A stretch of 64,000 nt of DNA from Prosopocoilus inquinatus (taxonomy: Eukaryota > Arthropoda > Insecta > Coleoptera > Lucanidae). Shown here piece by piece: positions 34,378-45,625 of this stretch. The translations under genes were made by a program, and so were the position numbers. Position 1 is the first letter of the stretch, and each line of letters starts with the position of its first letter. Where the stretch lies: the NCBI GenBank assembly GCA_036172665.1, contig CM069871.1:2170001-2234000 (forward strand), given 5' to 3'. Under the pieces are notes generated by a model. It had not been told where the DNA came from. It searched no databases and saw only the letters and a program-made list of their open reading frames with translations.

Positions 34378-35090
34378 TTGAAATTTAGCTTTAATGTCGA
34401 AATCTCGGTTATTCCTTCAAATCTTTGGCTGCGATTTTTTCCCTGCTCGGTCAGCAGTCAGGGAACAGCGCGGCCGGAAATGATTACCGCGCAACGCTTT
34501 CCCCATTAAACGCAGAAATCAAATGGTGTCGTACTTGTTGAATTGAATGGTTTGGTTATGTATAAAATGGAATGAATACAAAAGCAAATGTTGCAATCTT
34601 TTATTAATGACGATTCAGAAAAAATACGTAAAAAATATTTTTTCTTCCATCATCCTCACATTACATATCAAGAGTGATATATTGCGCGTTGCGCGTTGCG
34701 CGTTTCAAGGTTATTATGCGAAGAGTCTGTTGCTATCTTAAACGTAACTTGTACTCTTTTATCACAAGATTTTGGAAAGTCCGTGACGGCTTGCGCCAAA
34801 CCACAGCTCATTACCATGTTTAATTTCAGTGATTTAATTACAATTTATACTCCAGGGTGTTATCATGATTCAACTCCATGTCCATATCAATCTTAAAATA
34901 AGAACAAGGAGTGACAGCTTGCGCCAAGCCACATCTCATTACCATATTTAATTTCACTGATTGAATTATAATTTATAATCCCAGGTGTTATGATCATTCA
35001 ACTCCATGAAATTTAGCTTTAATGTCGAAATCTCGGTTATTTCTTCAAATCTTTGGCTGCGATTTTTCCCTGCTCGGTCAGCCGTCTCTT
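34378..35090 (+). repeat. Leader plus A/B satellite pair, flanked by ~80-bp direct repeats
   Basis: Positions 34378-34459 recur at 35007-35088 (AATTTAGCTTTAATGTCGAA, CTGCTCGGTCAGC), bracketing a ~320-bp leader (34460-34780) and two 128-bp satellite monomers (A then B). The leader contains three TTGCGCG units at about 34683-34704 and is repeated at 36772-37095, again directly before satellite DNA. Confidence 0.8.
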
Positions 35091-36044
35091 TTTATTATTT
35101 CTTGACACGCCATTATGTTCGTATGCACTAATCATAAGAAATTAACATAAATTAAAAATTTCATAGCAAGATTTGATCTAAATAATTTATTAAGGCTCTG
35201 TATTATAATATTATTTAATCGCAACATAATTTTTATAAAACCTTACATCTCTACGTATTGAATATTCGACCCTTTACACTATAAAAGATTTGTCGGAATT
35301 CAAAAGTTTGGAAGTTGCAGTTTGTTTGACCCGTATGGATTTTTCAGTTCCTTGAACATTCCCGAAGCCAACTTGTTCCGACTCCGTTCGTTTCTGCTTA
35401 TCTATCCGATTATGCAACAATAATACATAACAAATCGAGATGCACATGTCACGTTAGCCAAATTAAACGAGTAATTTGTTAAAGCGAGCGGGTGATTTAG
35501 CGCTAATATTCGTAGGATTAATTAAGTGCAATAAGTCAGATCCATCTTGCCATACCGTGACAGTGATCGTAATTCATCGGAACTCTGCTCCGCCGCGCCG
35601 GCTTGATTAAAACTAATGCCGGCGGCCGAAATCGCATGCAAACCCCATAACTCACCAACTAAAACGAACTGTTAATCATTTAACGTAATATTCCGCGGCG
35701 GCGGTCAAACTTCCAGCGGGTAATGAATTTGTAAACGACTGTCGTTCCTGTCGTAATAATAATAATAATAGCAATCGTATATCGTCCGTATGAATCATCC
35801 GTAAGGTTGAAATTACTGTGTTGTTCTGTGCGACTGTTTGTTATTACTGATGTAGATTACATCCGCAATATCCGAGTAATAATCTAATTGCGTCGATATT
35901 TACCCGAGGCACGGCATAATTGCTTCTTTTCGTTCATACATAATTTTTCCTTTTTCGATAAATATTTCGTCAGTTTAGACTAGGGGGAATCGTATTTAAT
36001 TTCTAACCTTTTTGATTGATTAGTAAATTTTTGAGCTTTTACTC
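35091..36044. other. Non-coding
   Basis: An (AAT)n-type run lies near 35755-35770. No frame, RNA gene or repeat family was recognised. Confidence 0.35.
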
Positions 36045-36540
36045 GGTTGGTCATGACTTACGTCAAGTCGCTTTTGTTTCTTTCGAACTCCTTCCTCCGT
36101 ACTTCGGGGCGAAGCCACGTTTGGTTTTATTAATTTGCTGCGAGCGTGCAGCGTTCGAAAACTCTTCTTGAACGTGTCCATTCCACATTTAACAAACATA
36201 AATCCGGTTGGTCAGGACTTACGTCACGTCGGTTTTGTTTCCTTCGAGCTCCTTCCTCCGTACTTCGGAGCGAGGTCAAGTTTGGCTTTATTAATTTGTT
36301 ACGAGCACGCAGCGTTCGAAAACTCTTCTTGAACGTGTCCATTCCACATTTAACAAACATAAATCCGGTTGGTCATGACTTACGTCACGTCGGTCGTCGG
36401 CTTTGTTTCCTTCGAACTCCTTCCTCCGTACTTCGAAGCGAAGCCAAGTTTGGCTTTATTAATTTGCTGCGAGCACGTAGCGTTCCAAAACTCTTCTCGA
36501 ACGTGTCCCTTCCACATTTAACAAACACAAATTCGCTTAT
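36045..36540 (+). repeat. 161-bp tandem array, three copies
   Basis: GGTTGGTCA occurs at 36045, 36206 and 36367 (period 161). Each copy contains CTTCCTCCGTACTTCGG, GGCTTTATTAATTTG and GAACGTGTCC. The middle motif is shared with 61980 in the dispersed family. The 134-codon plus frame at 36146-36550 exists only because the unit lacks stops in one frame and is internally repetitive. Confidence 0.88.
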
Positions 36541-36771
36541 CTCATTTTGACCGTATCGTCGAAGCTGCTGTTAGTTAATAGATTTTGCATTTTAATAGTA
36601 ACGTTGTTTATTGTTCTAGATTAATTTTAACAGGCGACGACCATTTTGATATGAAATATTCGATTAATTTTCGACGCGGCGCTACAAAATTATTTGTTCA
36701 ATATTGAAATTCGTTTTCGTTTAATAACTCTCCCGTGTGCATATCACATGGCGATTCGGGGAAATAAATCA

Positions 36772-38030
36772 AGGGAACAGCGCGGCCGGAAATGATTACC
36801 GCGCAACGCTTTCCCCATTAAACACAGAAATCAAATGGTGTCGTACTTGTTGAATTGAATGGTTTGGTTATGTATAAAATCGAATGAATACAAAAGCAAA
36901 TGTTGCAATTTTTTATTAATGACGATTCAGAAAAAATACGTAAAAAATATTTTTTCTTCTATCATCCTCACATTACATATCAAGGGTGATGTATTGCGCG
37001 TTGCGCGTTGCGCGTTTCAAGGTTATTATACGAAGAGTCTATTGCTATCTTAAACGTAACTTGTACTCTTTTATCTTTTTAAAGATTTTGGAAAGTACGT
37101 GACGGCTTGCGCCAAGCCACAACTCATTACCACGTTTAATTTCAGTGATTTAATTACAATTTATACTCCAGGGTGTTATGATGATTCAACTCCATGTCCA
37201 TGTCAATTTTAAAAAAAGAACAAAGGAGTGACAGCTTGCGCCAAGCCACATCTCATTACCATATTTAATTTCACTGATTGAATTATAATTTATAATCCAA
37301 GGTGTTATGATGATTCAACTCCATACCCACGTCAATTATAAGATAATAACAAGGAGTGACGGCTTGCGCCAAGCCGCAGCTCATTACCATGTTTAATTTC
37401 AGTGATTTAATTAGAATTTATACTCCAGTGTATTATGATGATTCAACTCCATATCCATGTCAATTTTAAAATGAGAACAAGGAGTGACAGCTTGCGCCAA
37501 GCCACATCTCATTACCATATTTCATTTCACTGATTGAATTATAATTTATAATCCAAGGTGTTATGATGATTCAACTCCATACCCACGTCAATTTTAAGAT
37601 AATAACAAGGAGTGACGGCTTGCGCCAAGCAGCAGCTCATTACCATGTTTAATTTCAGTGATTTAATTACAATTTATACTCCAGGGTATTATGATGATTC
37701 AACTCCATGTCCATGTCAATTTTAAAATAAGAACAAGGAGTGACAGCTTGCGCCAAGCCACATCTCATTATCATATTTAATTTCACTGATTGAATTATAA
37801 TTTATAATCCAAGGTGTTATGATGATTCAACTCCATATCCACGTCAATTTTAAGATAATAACAAGGAGTGACGGCTTGCGCCAAGCCACCGCTCATTACC
37901 ATGTTTAATTTCAGTGATTCACAGCTCTTTAACATATTTAATTTCACTGATTGAATTATAATTTATAATCCAAAGTGTTATGATGGTACAACTCCATGTT
38001 CATATCAAATTTAAGATAATAACAAGCCGC
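36772..38030 (+). repeat. Leader plus 128-bp satellite array with A/B dimer organisation
   Basis: After the leader (36772-37095), the marker GCTTGCG recurs at 37234, 37362, 37490, 37618, 37746 and 37874, a period of exactly 128. Monomers alternate: type A has GACGG, CAGCTCATTACCATGTTT and TTTATACTCCAG; type B has GACAG, CATCTCATTACCATATTT and TTTATAATCCAAG. The true higher-order unit is therefore a 256-bp dimer. Each A monomer carries the dyad GGCTTGCGCCAAGCC. Confidence 0.92.
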
Positions 38031-39445
38031 ACTCCGCTTACAACGTAGTTCTCTTGCGGTACTGCACATGTGGTTGGTTATTCGTCGGAAGATCAAAGGA
38101 AGTCAGGCAGCCGCAAACGTCAATCGTCCCATTCCGTCCATGTCCACAGATGGTAGACGCAGTGTTCGACCACGTATCTTCGGTATCTTCGTCGGCAAAC
38201 TTTCAAACAAGCCGTATGTGAGAGTTTGGCAAGGCTGAAAAGCAAGACGACGAAGGTGGACGGTTGTACGTTGATTTTGTTGCGACATTGCTAAGTGAAT
38301 TTTAGGCAGTAATTAAAGATAAATAAATAAATAAATAAATAATGCTCCTAAAAAATCTCGTTCTTCAACCTTAGGTAGCCCACATTTTCAAGTAACATTC
38401 TGCAGAGTGAGTGGCTAATAAGCCTGCAAATCCCACATTTACTCCCTCCGAACAAGTTTGACATCCATTTTACTCTAAGGCATGAACGGGTAACAGAATA
38501 AATGCCTTCAAGATCGCCTAGATAATCCGCAAAGTTTCATTAGACAAAAAATGTCTCGTTTGAAAAATTTCGTTAAAGCTCGGCTATTTTTTTAATTAAA
38601 GCTCGTTGCATCTGCGAAACTTTCGCAACGAACGCAGGTAGACCACACTCTCATTAACAGGATTACTTTTCTGTACATATAGATTAGTATTTTTTTTTTT
38701 AATCACGAAACTATCTCTCTGCGTTATTAATTCTCTGCAAAGCGCACCGGCAGCATTGCTCATACAATTTATTTTAATTAAAAGTTTCAGTGCAACCTTT
38801 TTTAAATTTGAAATCGATATTTTAACTCGCTTAAATACTACATCTATTATATTCTACTCATACCTGAGTAGTAACCAGATTTTTGGTGAGGAAATTTACT
38901 TACAGCACGGCCAGCAGCTTCAGTCGTGACGGGCGTAGGTGTTTACTTAAAGGCGAAAATAAATGAGCGCCACCTAATCTTAACCGAAGATGATCGATAA
39001 AAATATGAGAATAAACGTCGGAGAAAACGTCGTAAAATGAATGGAGAAAAGGGGAAGTAAAGAAATCAATAATAATTTGCGCGTGAAAGAGAATAAATCG
39101 TAAACATATTGGCTATGTATTGATGGTGTGGGTGACTAGCTTTATTTTTGTATGACTTTGTATCTTTGAAGGTTTGGTTCTTTAAGAATCTAGATCCTCC
39201 ACCTCAAGCGTCAGGAAGTAACCAAAGGAATTACTGTTCTCATACACAAGACCCAAATTCGACGACAGTCAACTCAGCATTTCAGATTTGCACTTCTTGT
39301 GCAAATTCCACTTTCACTCACGCACAAACGCCCAATGATGCTCCGGGTTTGCACCTGTTAAACGCCCGCAACGAACCCAGAATCACGTTTTGTTCTTTTA
39401 ATTTAAAATTTATTTTAAGTGCTGAAGGCATAATTCTCAGTTCTA
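38031..39445. other. Non-coding, AAAT microsatellite, CTCF-like motif
   Basis: An (AAAT)n run lies at about 38320-38343. At 38965-38980 the minus strand reads AGATTAGGTGGCGCTC, the best match in the window to the insect CTCF-like core AGGTGGCGC. The 117-codon frame at 39148-39501 runs into satellite DNA and is not convincing. Confidence 0.35.
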
Positions 39446-40905
39446 AAATAATAACAAGGAGTGACGGCTTGCGCCAAACCACAGCTTATTATCATGTTTA
39501 ATTTCAGTGATTTAATTACAATTTATTATCCACGGTGTTATCATGATTCAACTCAGGAGTCCAAGTCAATTTTAGGATAATAACAAGGAATGACGGCTTG
39601 CGCCAAGTCACGGCTGATTACCATGTTTAAATTTTTATTATCAATAAATGAAAATATAATTTCTAAACGTAAACAAAAGTTATTGTTGGTTCTTGCCCGA
39701 TGAAAATAGTGACGAAGCTATAAATCTGTAGCGAGACGTTGAATGTCTTCCCTTTATATTTCTGTCCGGTTCGAGATTAAGAAAACTTTGTAAATAAAAG
39801 TCTAAAAATGCTTTTTTTCTGCCGAAGGTGTTTTGTCAGGCCAAATGTCGAGCCGTTAAGGGGTGCCTGGGCTTCTTGTGAAATCAATCAAGACAGCTCG
39901 TGAACTCTAACCACCTAGCCTACCTTAGCGTCTCTTCCACCCATTGCAACACCTTTTCAGGTACATGCACTTTAATCTTAGTCAGTGATTTAATTATAAT
40001 TAACAATCTAAGGTTTTATGATGATTTAACTCCATATCCCCGTCAATCTTAAGATAATAACAAGGAGTGACGGCTTGCGCCAAGCCACAGCTCATTACCA
40101 TGTTTAATTTCGGTGATTTAATTATAATTTATAATCCAGGGTGTTATGATGATTCAACTCCATGTCCATGTCAATTTAAAATAAACAAGGCGTGACGGCT
40201 TGTGCCAAGCTATAGCTCATTACTATGATTAATTTCAGTGATTTAATTATAATTTACAATCCAAGGTGTTATCATGATTCAACTCCATGTCCATGCCAAT
40301 TTTAAGATAATGACAAGGAGTGACGGCTTGCGCCAAGCCACGGCTGATTACCATATTAAAATTTTTGTTAAATTTCTTTTGTCTAAATTGCTAAACGTAA
40401 ACAAAAATTTAAAAATGCTTTTTTTCTGCCGAAGGTGTTTTGTCAGGACAAATGTCGAGCTGTTAAGGGGTGCCTGCGCTTCTTGTGAAATCAATCAATA
40501 CAGCTCGTGAACTCTAACCACCTAGCGTCTCCCTTAGCATCTCTTCCACACACTGCAACTCCTTTTCAGGACTTTAATGCACTTTAATTTTAGTCAGTGA
40601 TTTAATTATCAATTACAATCCAAGGTGTTATGATGATTCAACTCCATGTCCATTTCAATTTTAAGATAAACAAGGCGTGACGGCTTGCGCCAAGCCACAG
40701 CTCATTACCATCTTTAATTTCAGTGATTTAATCATAATTTATTTTCCAAGGTGTTATGATGATTCAACTCCATGTCCATGTTAATTGTAAAATAGTAACA
40801 AGGAGTGACGGCTTGCGCCAGGCCACAGCTCATTACCATATTTAATTTCACTGATTGAATTACAATTTATAATCCAAGGTGTTACGATGATTCAACTCCA
40901 TGTCC
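39446..40905 (+). repeat. Third satellite block, interspersed with a ~300-bp unit
   Basis: Satellite monomers (GACGGCTTGCGCCAAGCCAC) recur near 39465, 39597, 40073, 40199, 40328, 40683 and 40809. They are interrupted twice by a related segment at ~39640-39965 and ~40345-40590 (CTGCCGAAGGTGTTTTGTCA). The segment encodes a 31-residue frame starting MLFFCRRCFVR; the second copy keeps CxxC-x12-CxxC, while the first has Trp for one Cys. A piece of the dispersed family lies at 39705-39800. Confidence 0.85.
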
Positions 40906-42814
40906 AGCAATCTTATTTTTTTAAATAAAATGACTATGATGTTTACAGAATTACTCCGGGTGTCGCCAAAGCGGTGGCTTGCTTTCATTTTTCGCTTTCC
41001 GCTTGTCGCGAATTGCGCAATATTGCGTTCGCTTCGCGGACGTGATCGTGACCCCCTTGACATTCAATTCTCATTGGAAGGGGATTGTGTCTCTTCGATC
41101 CTTTTCTTTTCTCCTATTTGTCTTTTTCAACCCGTTACCCCGAATCGAATTTACAACGAATTATTCTAGAATCAGATGTCGTTTCGTGTTTTGTGTGTGT
41201 CTGGTGACCTTTTGAAGTATTCCCGTGAGGAAGGTGGAATAGAAGTTGCTGCTCTAATTGGACCTAGGTTTGTATTGCATTTTTACGCAAAGCGCGAGCA
41301 ACGCTCGTCGTTCTGGTGACCCAATGACGCCTTTCGCTGTGTAAGGGATTTGCAATATGCACTTCATTGAACCTGACTCTAAAATTTTGAAATGATTTAA
41401 TTTGCTCTTCCATGGGTTTTAGAACAACCATGTAAGTTATCAACATCAGCACGTAAACAATTTGTAATATAAACCGAGAGCCACGCCATTAAAATTCGAA
41501 TGGCGAAATTTAAACTCGCTTCAAAGCAAACAGTGATAAAAGCAAATGCAAGGAATCAACCGAAATGGAATGCATGCGCCATAATGGCACGGAATAAACG
41601 ACGTTTTGCTTATCGACGTCGTACAATTTGCCCAAAAAGCACTTACGCGAATATGGGGACGGCGGAATTATGTAAATTGACGCGGGCGGATATCACTTCT
41701 TGAACGTATTAGTGGCCGAGTAACGATTATCTGTCCTGAAATTAATTAGGTAGGTGTACCTTTTGGGCAAATTAATTCACCCGTCTTGGTCTCGTCATAT
41801 TTATTTAGGGCGCGGTGTTGCTCGATGTATACGTACAAATCGAGAACAATAAATTATTGCGAGGCGAGCGTTTCGTTCTATGATATTATCATTTCCATGG
41901 TATCGTAACCAGGCAAATTCGAAACAAAGGATCGGAAGTGTTTGATCATATCATGCTGAGTATCAGCGGCCTTTTGAAATAATTTCATCTCGGGAAACAA
42001 CTTGTAACATATTGTACAGCCACGTATTTAGTTGCCATTCGTGAAAGGGTCACAATAAAATAAAAATCAAGATACCCGGATACGTGACGAGCAAGCCGAA
42101 GGACGACGCAGGCGTCTCTATTGATGTCTGTCTGGCGGTGCGGTGGTCTTTCATTCGAAAACACGAAGAAAAAAAAAAGACCCAGATGTATTGCGGGTTG
42201 ACGACGCGACGATGATATATTCATTAGGATGATTGAAGATTGAACCTTGGACCGATGCCAGACGATCCTTGCTGCAAAAATTTGAATGAACTTATTTGGC
42301 CAAACTGATTGATTGTGTAAAAGCAATCGATGGCTGCTTTGTAAATAAATTTAATTCCGGTGCAGTTTAACCAAAATCGCTTTTTTTTTAAAAAAAAAAA
42401 AAAAGGGGGAAAATTTAATCAAATTTTTCATTTTATTCCACTGCCAATAAACTGTATGTGGTGTGTGTGTTATCCGAACACATTGTTCCTTTATATCGTC
42501 CATCCTGCAAAACACTCACTCCAAAGCATTCGAAACAAATAAATCCGGCGAGTGGTTCTTCCAATAAAGAGCATCTGTTTAAAGCGAGATATAGGTTTTT
42601 TTTTCGCGTGTGTGTGCGTCTGTGTGTGTATAGGAGGAGCCCTCGCCCCCCCCCCCCCACGCACACAAACAAACACGAGGGCCGTAAACTTTTGATGCGC
42701 CCCATAAAAAAAAAATCCAATACATTTTATTATTTCCAACAACAACATCCGAAGTTCTATGCCAGACATAAACAGTCGAGTATTTATTTGATATTTCGTG
42801 TTTTATGGGCCAAT
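40906..42814. other. Non-coding, simple-sequence runs
   Basis: Poly-A near 42390-42405, GT-rich DNA at 42605-42633 and a C13-type run near 42646-42658. Frames up to 120 codons on both strands overlap these runs and lack domains. The 67-codon frame 41500-41703 is Lys/Arg/Asn-rich with no family assigned. Confidence 0.35.
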
Positions 42815-44882
42815 TTTTAAGATTTAGGGCGCCCTTAACTTGAGGCGTCCCGCCCGCTTTATACGCGAAGCCTTTATCTAAACGTTATGAAAGATTAGTG
42901 TCCCTTCTGTTCAAATATTTAACGAAGTTCCATTACGTCTTTCGTCGTCTGGGTTTTATGGTTTTTAAATGCACCGCGCTTTGGTGCTCAAACAATTTTT
43001 AAAAATGCCGCCGTTAAATCGACGTCTAATTGGTTTTCATTTTTCATGCGGACCAATCACGTTTATGCTTTCGCGCGGCGGGATTTTTCAAAATTCTTTA
43101 AAAGGTTTGGGCGCCAAATGATTTGGCTTTTAGTTTTTTTAAGTATTTATTAATATTAACAGATAGATTATTATATTAATATAGGCGAATTGGCATGAAT
43201 TCAGCTTCACGGATGGGTAAGTTTCACGCAAAAACCTGAAAACAGAAAAATAAAATTTCAGAAATTCAAAAATTGGGGACGTTTTGGTTGTGAAAGTTTG
43301 GGACAGAATCTTCAGTTAGAAACTGTAACTTTGGTGGTGATTTATTTGAGAACAGTTTTAAGTTAGAAGAAACGGCAATTTGGTTTTAAAAACAATTGAA
43401 ATTTTTGATTAGGTTGACGTTAAATTAGAAAGGACAAATAAATGCTTACCACCTGACAAGAGGATTGAATATGGGACATTTCCAAATTTATCTGAATTAA
43501 ATAAACTGCACTTTTGATTCCTTAGCTAGAACCCCTTCCTAATCATTTTAGGGCGAAGCCAAGTGGGCTATTTTTTAAGATTTAGGGCGCCCTTAACTTG
43601 AGGCGTCCCGGCCGCTTTATACGCGAAGCCTTTATCTAAACGTTATGAAAGATTACTGTCCCTTCTGTTCAATTATTTAACGAAGTTCCATTACGTCTTT
43701 CGTCGTCTGGGTTTTATGGTTTTTAAATGCACCGCGCTTTGGTGCTCAAACAATTTTTAAAAATGCCACCGTTAAATCGACGTCTAATTGGTTTTCGTTC
43801 GGGACCAATCACGTTCATGCTATAGCGCGGCGGGATTTTTGAAAATTCATTTTTTCGAAAAAGAAGAAACAAAAAAGAATCTATTTGACTTGTATTAATT
43901 TGTTAATTTCGGTAGATTTCATGACCTTAAGGGAAAATAACAACAAAGCTGTCTTCAAATTGACGATCTGGAGAGCTTCAACTTGCAAGAGGCTGTTGAC
44001 CGTCTCCCCAACAATTTACCTTCAGAGGTTTCGTTCTGATTTCCCCGAAAAGGGAAGTAAAAAAGGGGCGACTTCCTGCTTTCACCCCCAAATCTCCTTT
44101 GGCCCTCTTAGAAGGAACCATGAAGGTTCTGGATATAAACAACAAAAGCATAAACAAAAAAAACTGTTAAGGTTTTGATGATTTACTTAATGATAAAAAC
44201 TTCATAGAAGCATTAAAACAAGCACAAACCAAAAATCGAGAAAACTGTTAAGCTTTTTGTTGTTTGACTTAATGATAAAAACTTCAAAGAAGCATTAAAA
44301 CAATTATTAAAAACTTAGATCCAGGCATTAAAGCGGCAAGAACCAAAACATTCCTGCCATTTGTCGGTGGGAGCTAATTTATTGCTGTGTTATTGTCGAG
44401 CCCCCTCCACCCCACCCCACCTTTGTTTGGGCGCCAAATGATTTGGCTTTTAGTTTCTTAAGAATTTATTAATATTAATAGATAGATTATCATATTAAAA
44501 TAGGCGAATTGGCATGAATTCAGCTCACGGATGAGTAAGTTTCATAAAAGAACCCGAAAACAGAAAAATACAAAAAAAATTGGACATTTCGAAAATGTAA
44601 AAATTGGAGACGTTTTGGTTGTGAAAGTTTGGGACAGAGTCTTCAGTTAGAGACTGTAACTTTGGTGGTGGTTTATTTGAGGACAGTTTTAAGTTAGAAG
44701 AAACAGCAATTTGGTTTTAAAAACAATTGAAAATTTTGGTTAAATTAGAAGGGACAAATAAATGCTTGCCACCTGACAAACGAATTCAATACGGGACATT
44801 TCCAAACTTATCTGAATTAAATAAACTGTACTTTTGATTCCTTAGCTAGAACTCCTTCCTAATCATTTTAAGGCGAAGCCAA
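42815..44882 (+). repeat. Tandem pair of ~0.76-kb units, second copy interrupted
   Basis: GATTTAGGGCGCCC occurs at 42821 and 43579 (period 758). Copy 1 runs to ~43573. Copy 2 contains a ~570-bp extra segment at about 43850-44425 and then resumes at TTTGGGCGCCAAATGATTTG. The extra segment holds an ~84-bp internal duplication (44160-44310; TTAATGATAAAAACTTCA). The 3' end of each unit (CTTCCTAATCATTTTA, GGCGAAGCCAAG) is also the junction motif of the larger array that follows. Confidence 0.85.
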
Positions 44883-45308
44883 GTGACGGTTTTCGACTTC
44901 TTTAGTTATTTGGCCAATTCTTGACGCGTCTTCGAGCACACGAAAATTTTGTAAAACACTTTGTACGTTTCTTAACGTTTGGCATTTTGTAGTGGAACCA
45001 GTCCGTACCAAACACAGGTGCGCGGCAGGATTTTTACGCAGTTGGAAAGGGCAGGTAAAGAAATGGCAACGAGGCGATGTAAAAGTGGCACAGTGACACT
45101 GCATTTATTGTGCGCCTTAAACTTCAGAGTAGCAAACAAAGAGTTTCTTAAAAAAAATATATTTAAAGTATTTAACAGTAAAATTAAACTAAATTAACAA
45201 ATGAAGAAAAGGAAAAGGGAATAAAATAAATGATGCGGCAACAGTTTGGCGGGAAATAAAAAAGAAAAATGTAAAACATTGATTATCAAGAAACACAATG
45301 GGAAAAGG

Positions 45309-45625
45309 AAAAAATTAAAAATGATGAACATATAAAATAGCGACATCTTACTATCGCTTTTTGACCTAACATTGCAGAAGGATAGACAAATTGAAGCGGG
45401 ATTTGCTCCTAATGAGTCCCCCAGGCAAGGCGGCCATGCTTGCTGTCAAAGCATAATGAAAGATTTTAGAAAAATTTTGTGCAAATCGTGGTCTGCAGTG
45501 GGAATGTCGAGATACGTTTCTGCTGAAGAAGCCCCAAGCAGGGCTGAAACAGCTGTCCAGAGGCTGCTCGAGGTTCTCACTGCAATCAAAAACGATTTGC
45601 ACAAAATTTTTCTGAAAAAATTAAA
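45309..45625 (+). mobile_element. 295-bp ribozyme-bearing insertion with 11-bp TSD
   Basis: Sequence 45320-45614 is present in array unit 1 only. Units 2 and 3 have the intact empty site. It is flanked by AAAAAATTAAA at 45309-45319 and 45615-45625, a perfect 11-bp duplication. The 3' half (45468-45613) is a long foldback closed by a hammerhead ribozyme core, and the foldback ends one base before the TSD. A TSD of this length and an A-rich target suggest retroposition. Hammerheads with a very short stem III are known from Penelope-like elements, so a truncated Penelope-type terminal repeat, or a retrozyme-like element, are the leading options. There is no reverse transcriptase frame and no clear Pol III box. 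Confidence 0.85.
45468..45613 (+). ncRNA. Type I hammerhead ribozyme with extended stem I
   Basis: Core: CTGAAGA at 45523-45529, stem II AGCCC/GGGCT (45530-45534 with 45541-45545) closed by loop CAAGCA, GAAA at 45546-45549, stem III within ACAGCTGT (45549-45556), and a cleavage-site C at 45557 preceded by U. Stem I: TTTCTG (45517-45522) pairs with CAGAGG (45558-45563), TCGAG (45507-45511) with CTCGA (45567-45571), TGCAGTG (45494-45500) with CACTGCA (45578-45584), then a perfect 22-bp helix 45468-45489 with 45592-45613. All core bases required by the family (CUGANGA, GAA, UH) are present. Stem III is a self-complementary ACAGCUGU without a loop, so one molecule cannot close it well and a dimer is the likely active form, as known for small hammerheads of Penelope-like elements. 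Predicted cleavage is after 45557. Activity is inferred, not shown. Confidence 0.85.

Noticed and set aside
45309..45625. CRISPR or other prokaryotic system for the repeat arrays in the window
   Set aside because: Repeats have no unique spacers of constant length and no cas genes. Sequence character is eukaryotic.
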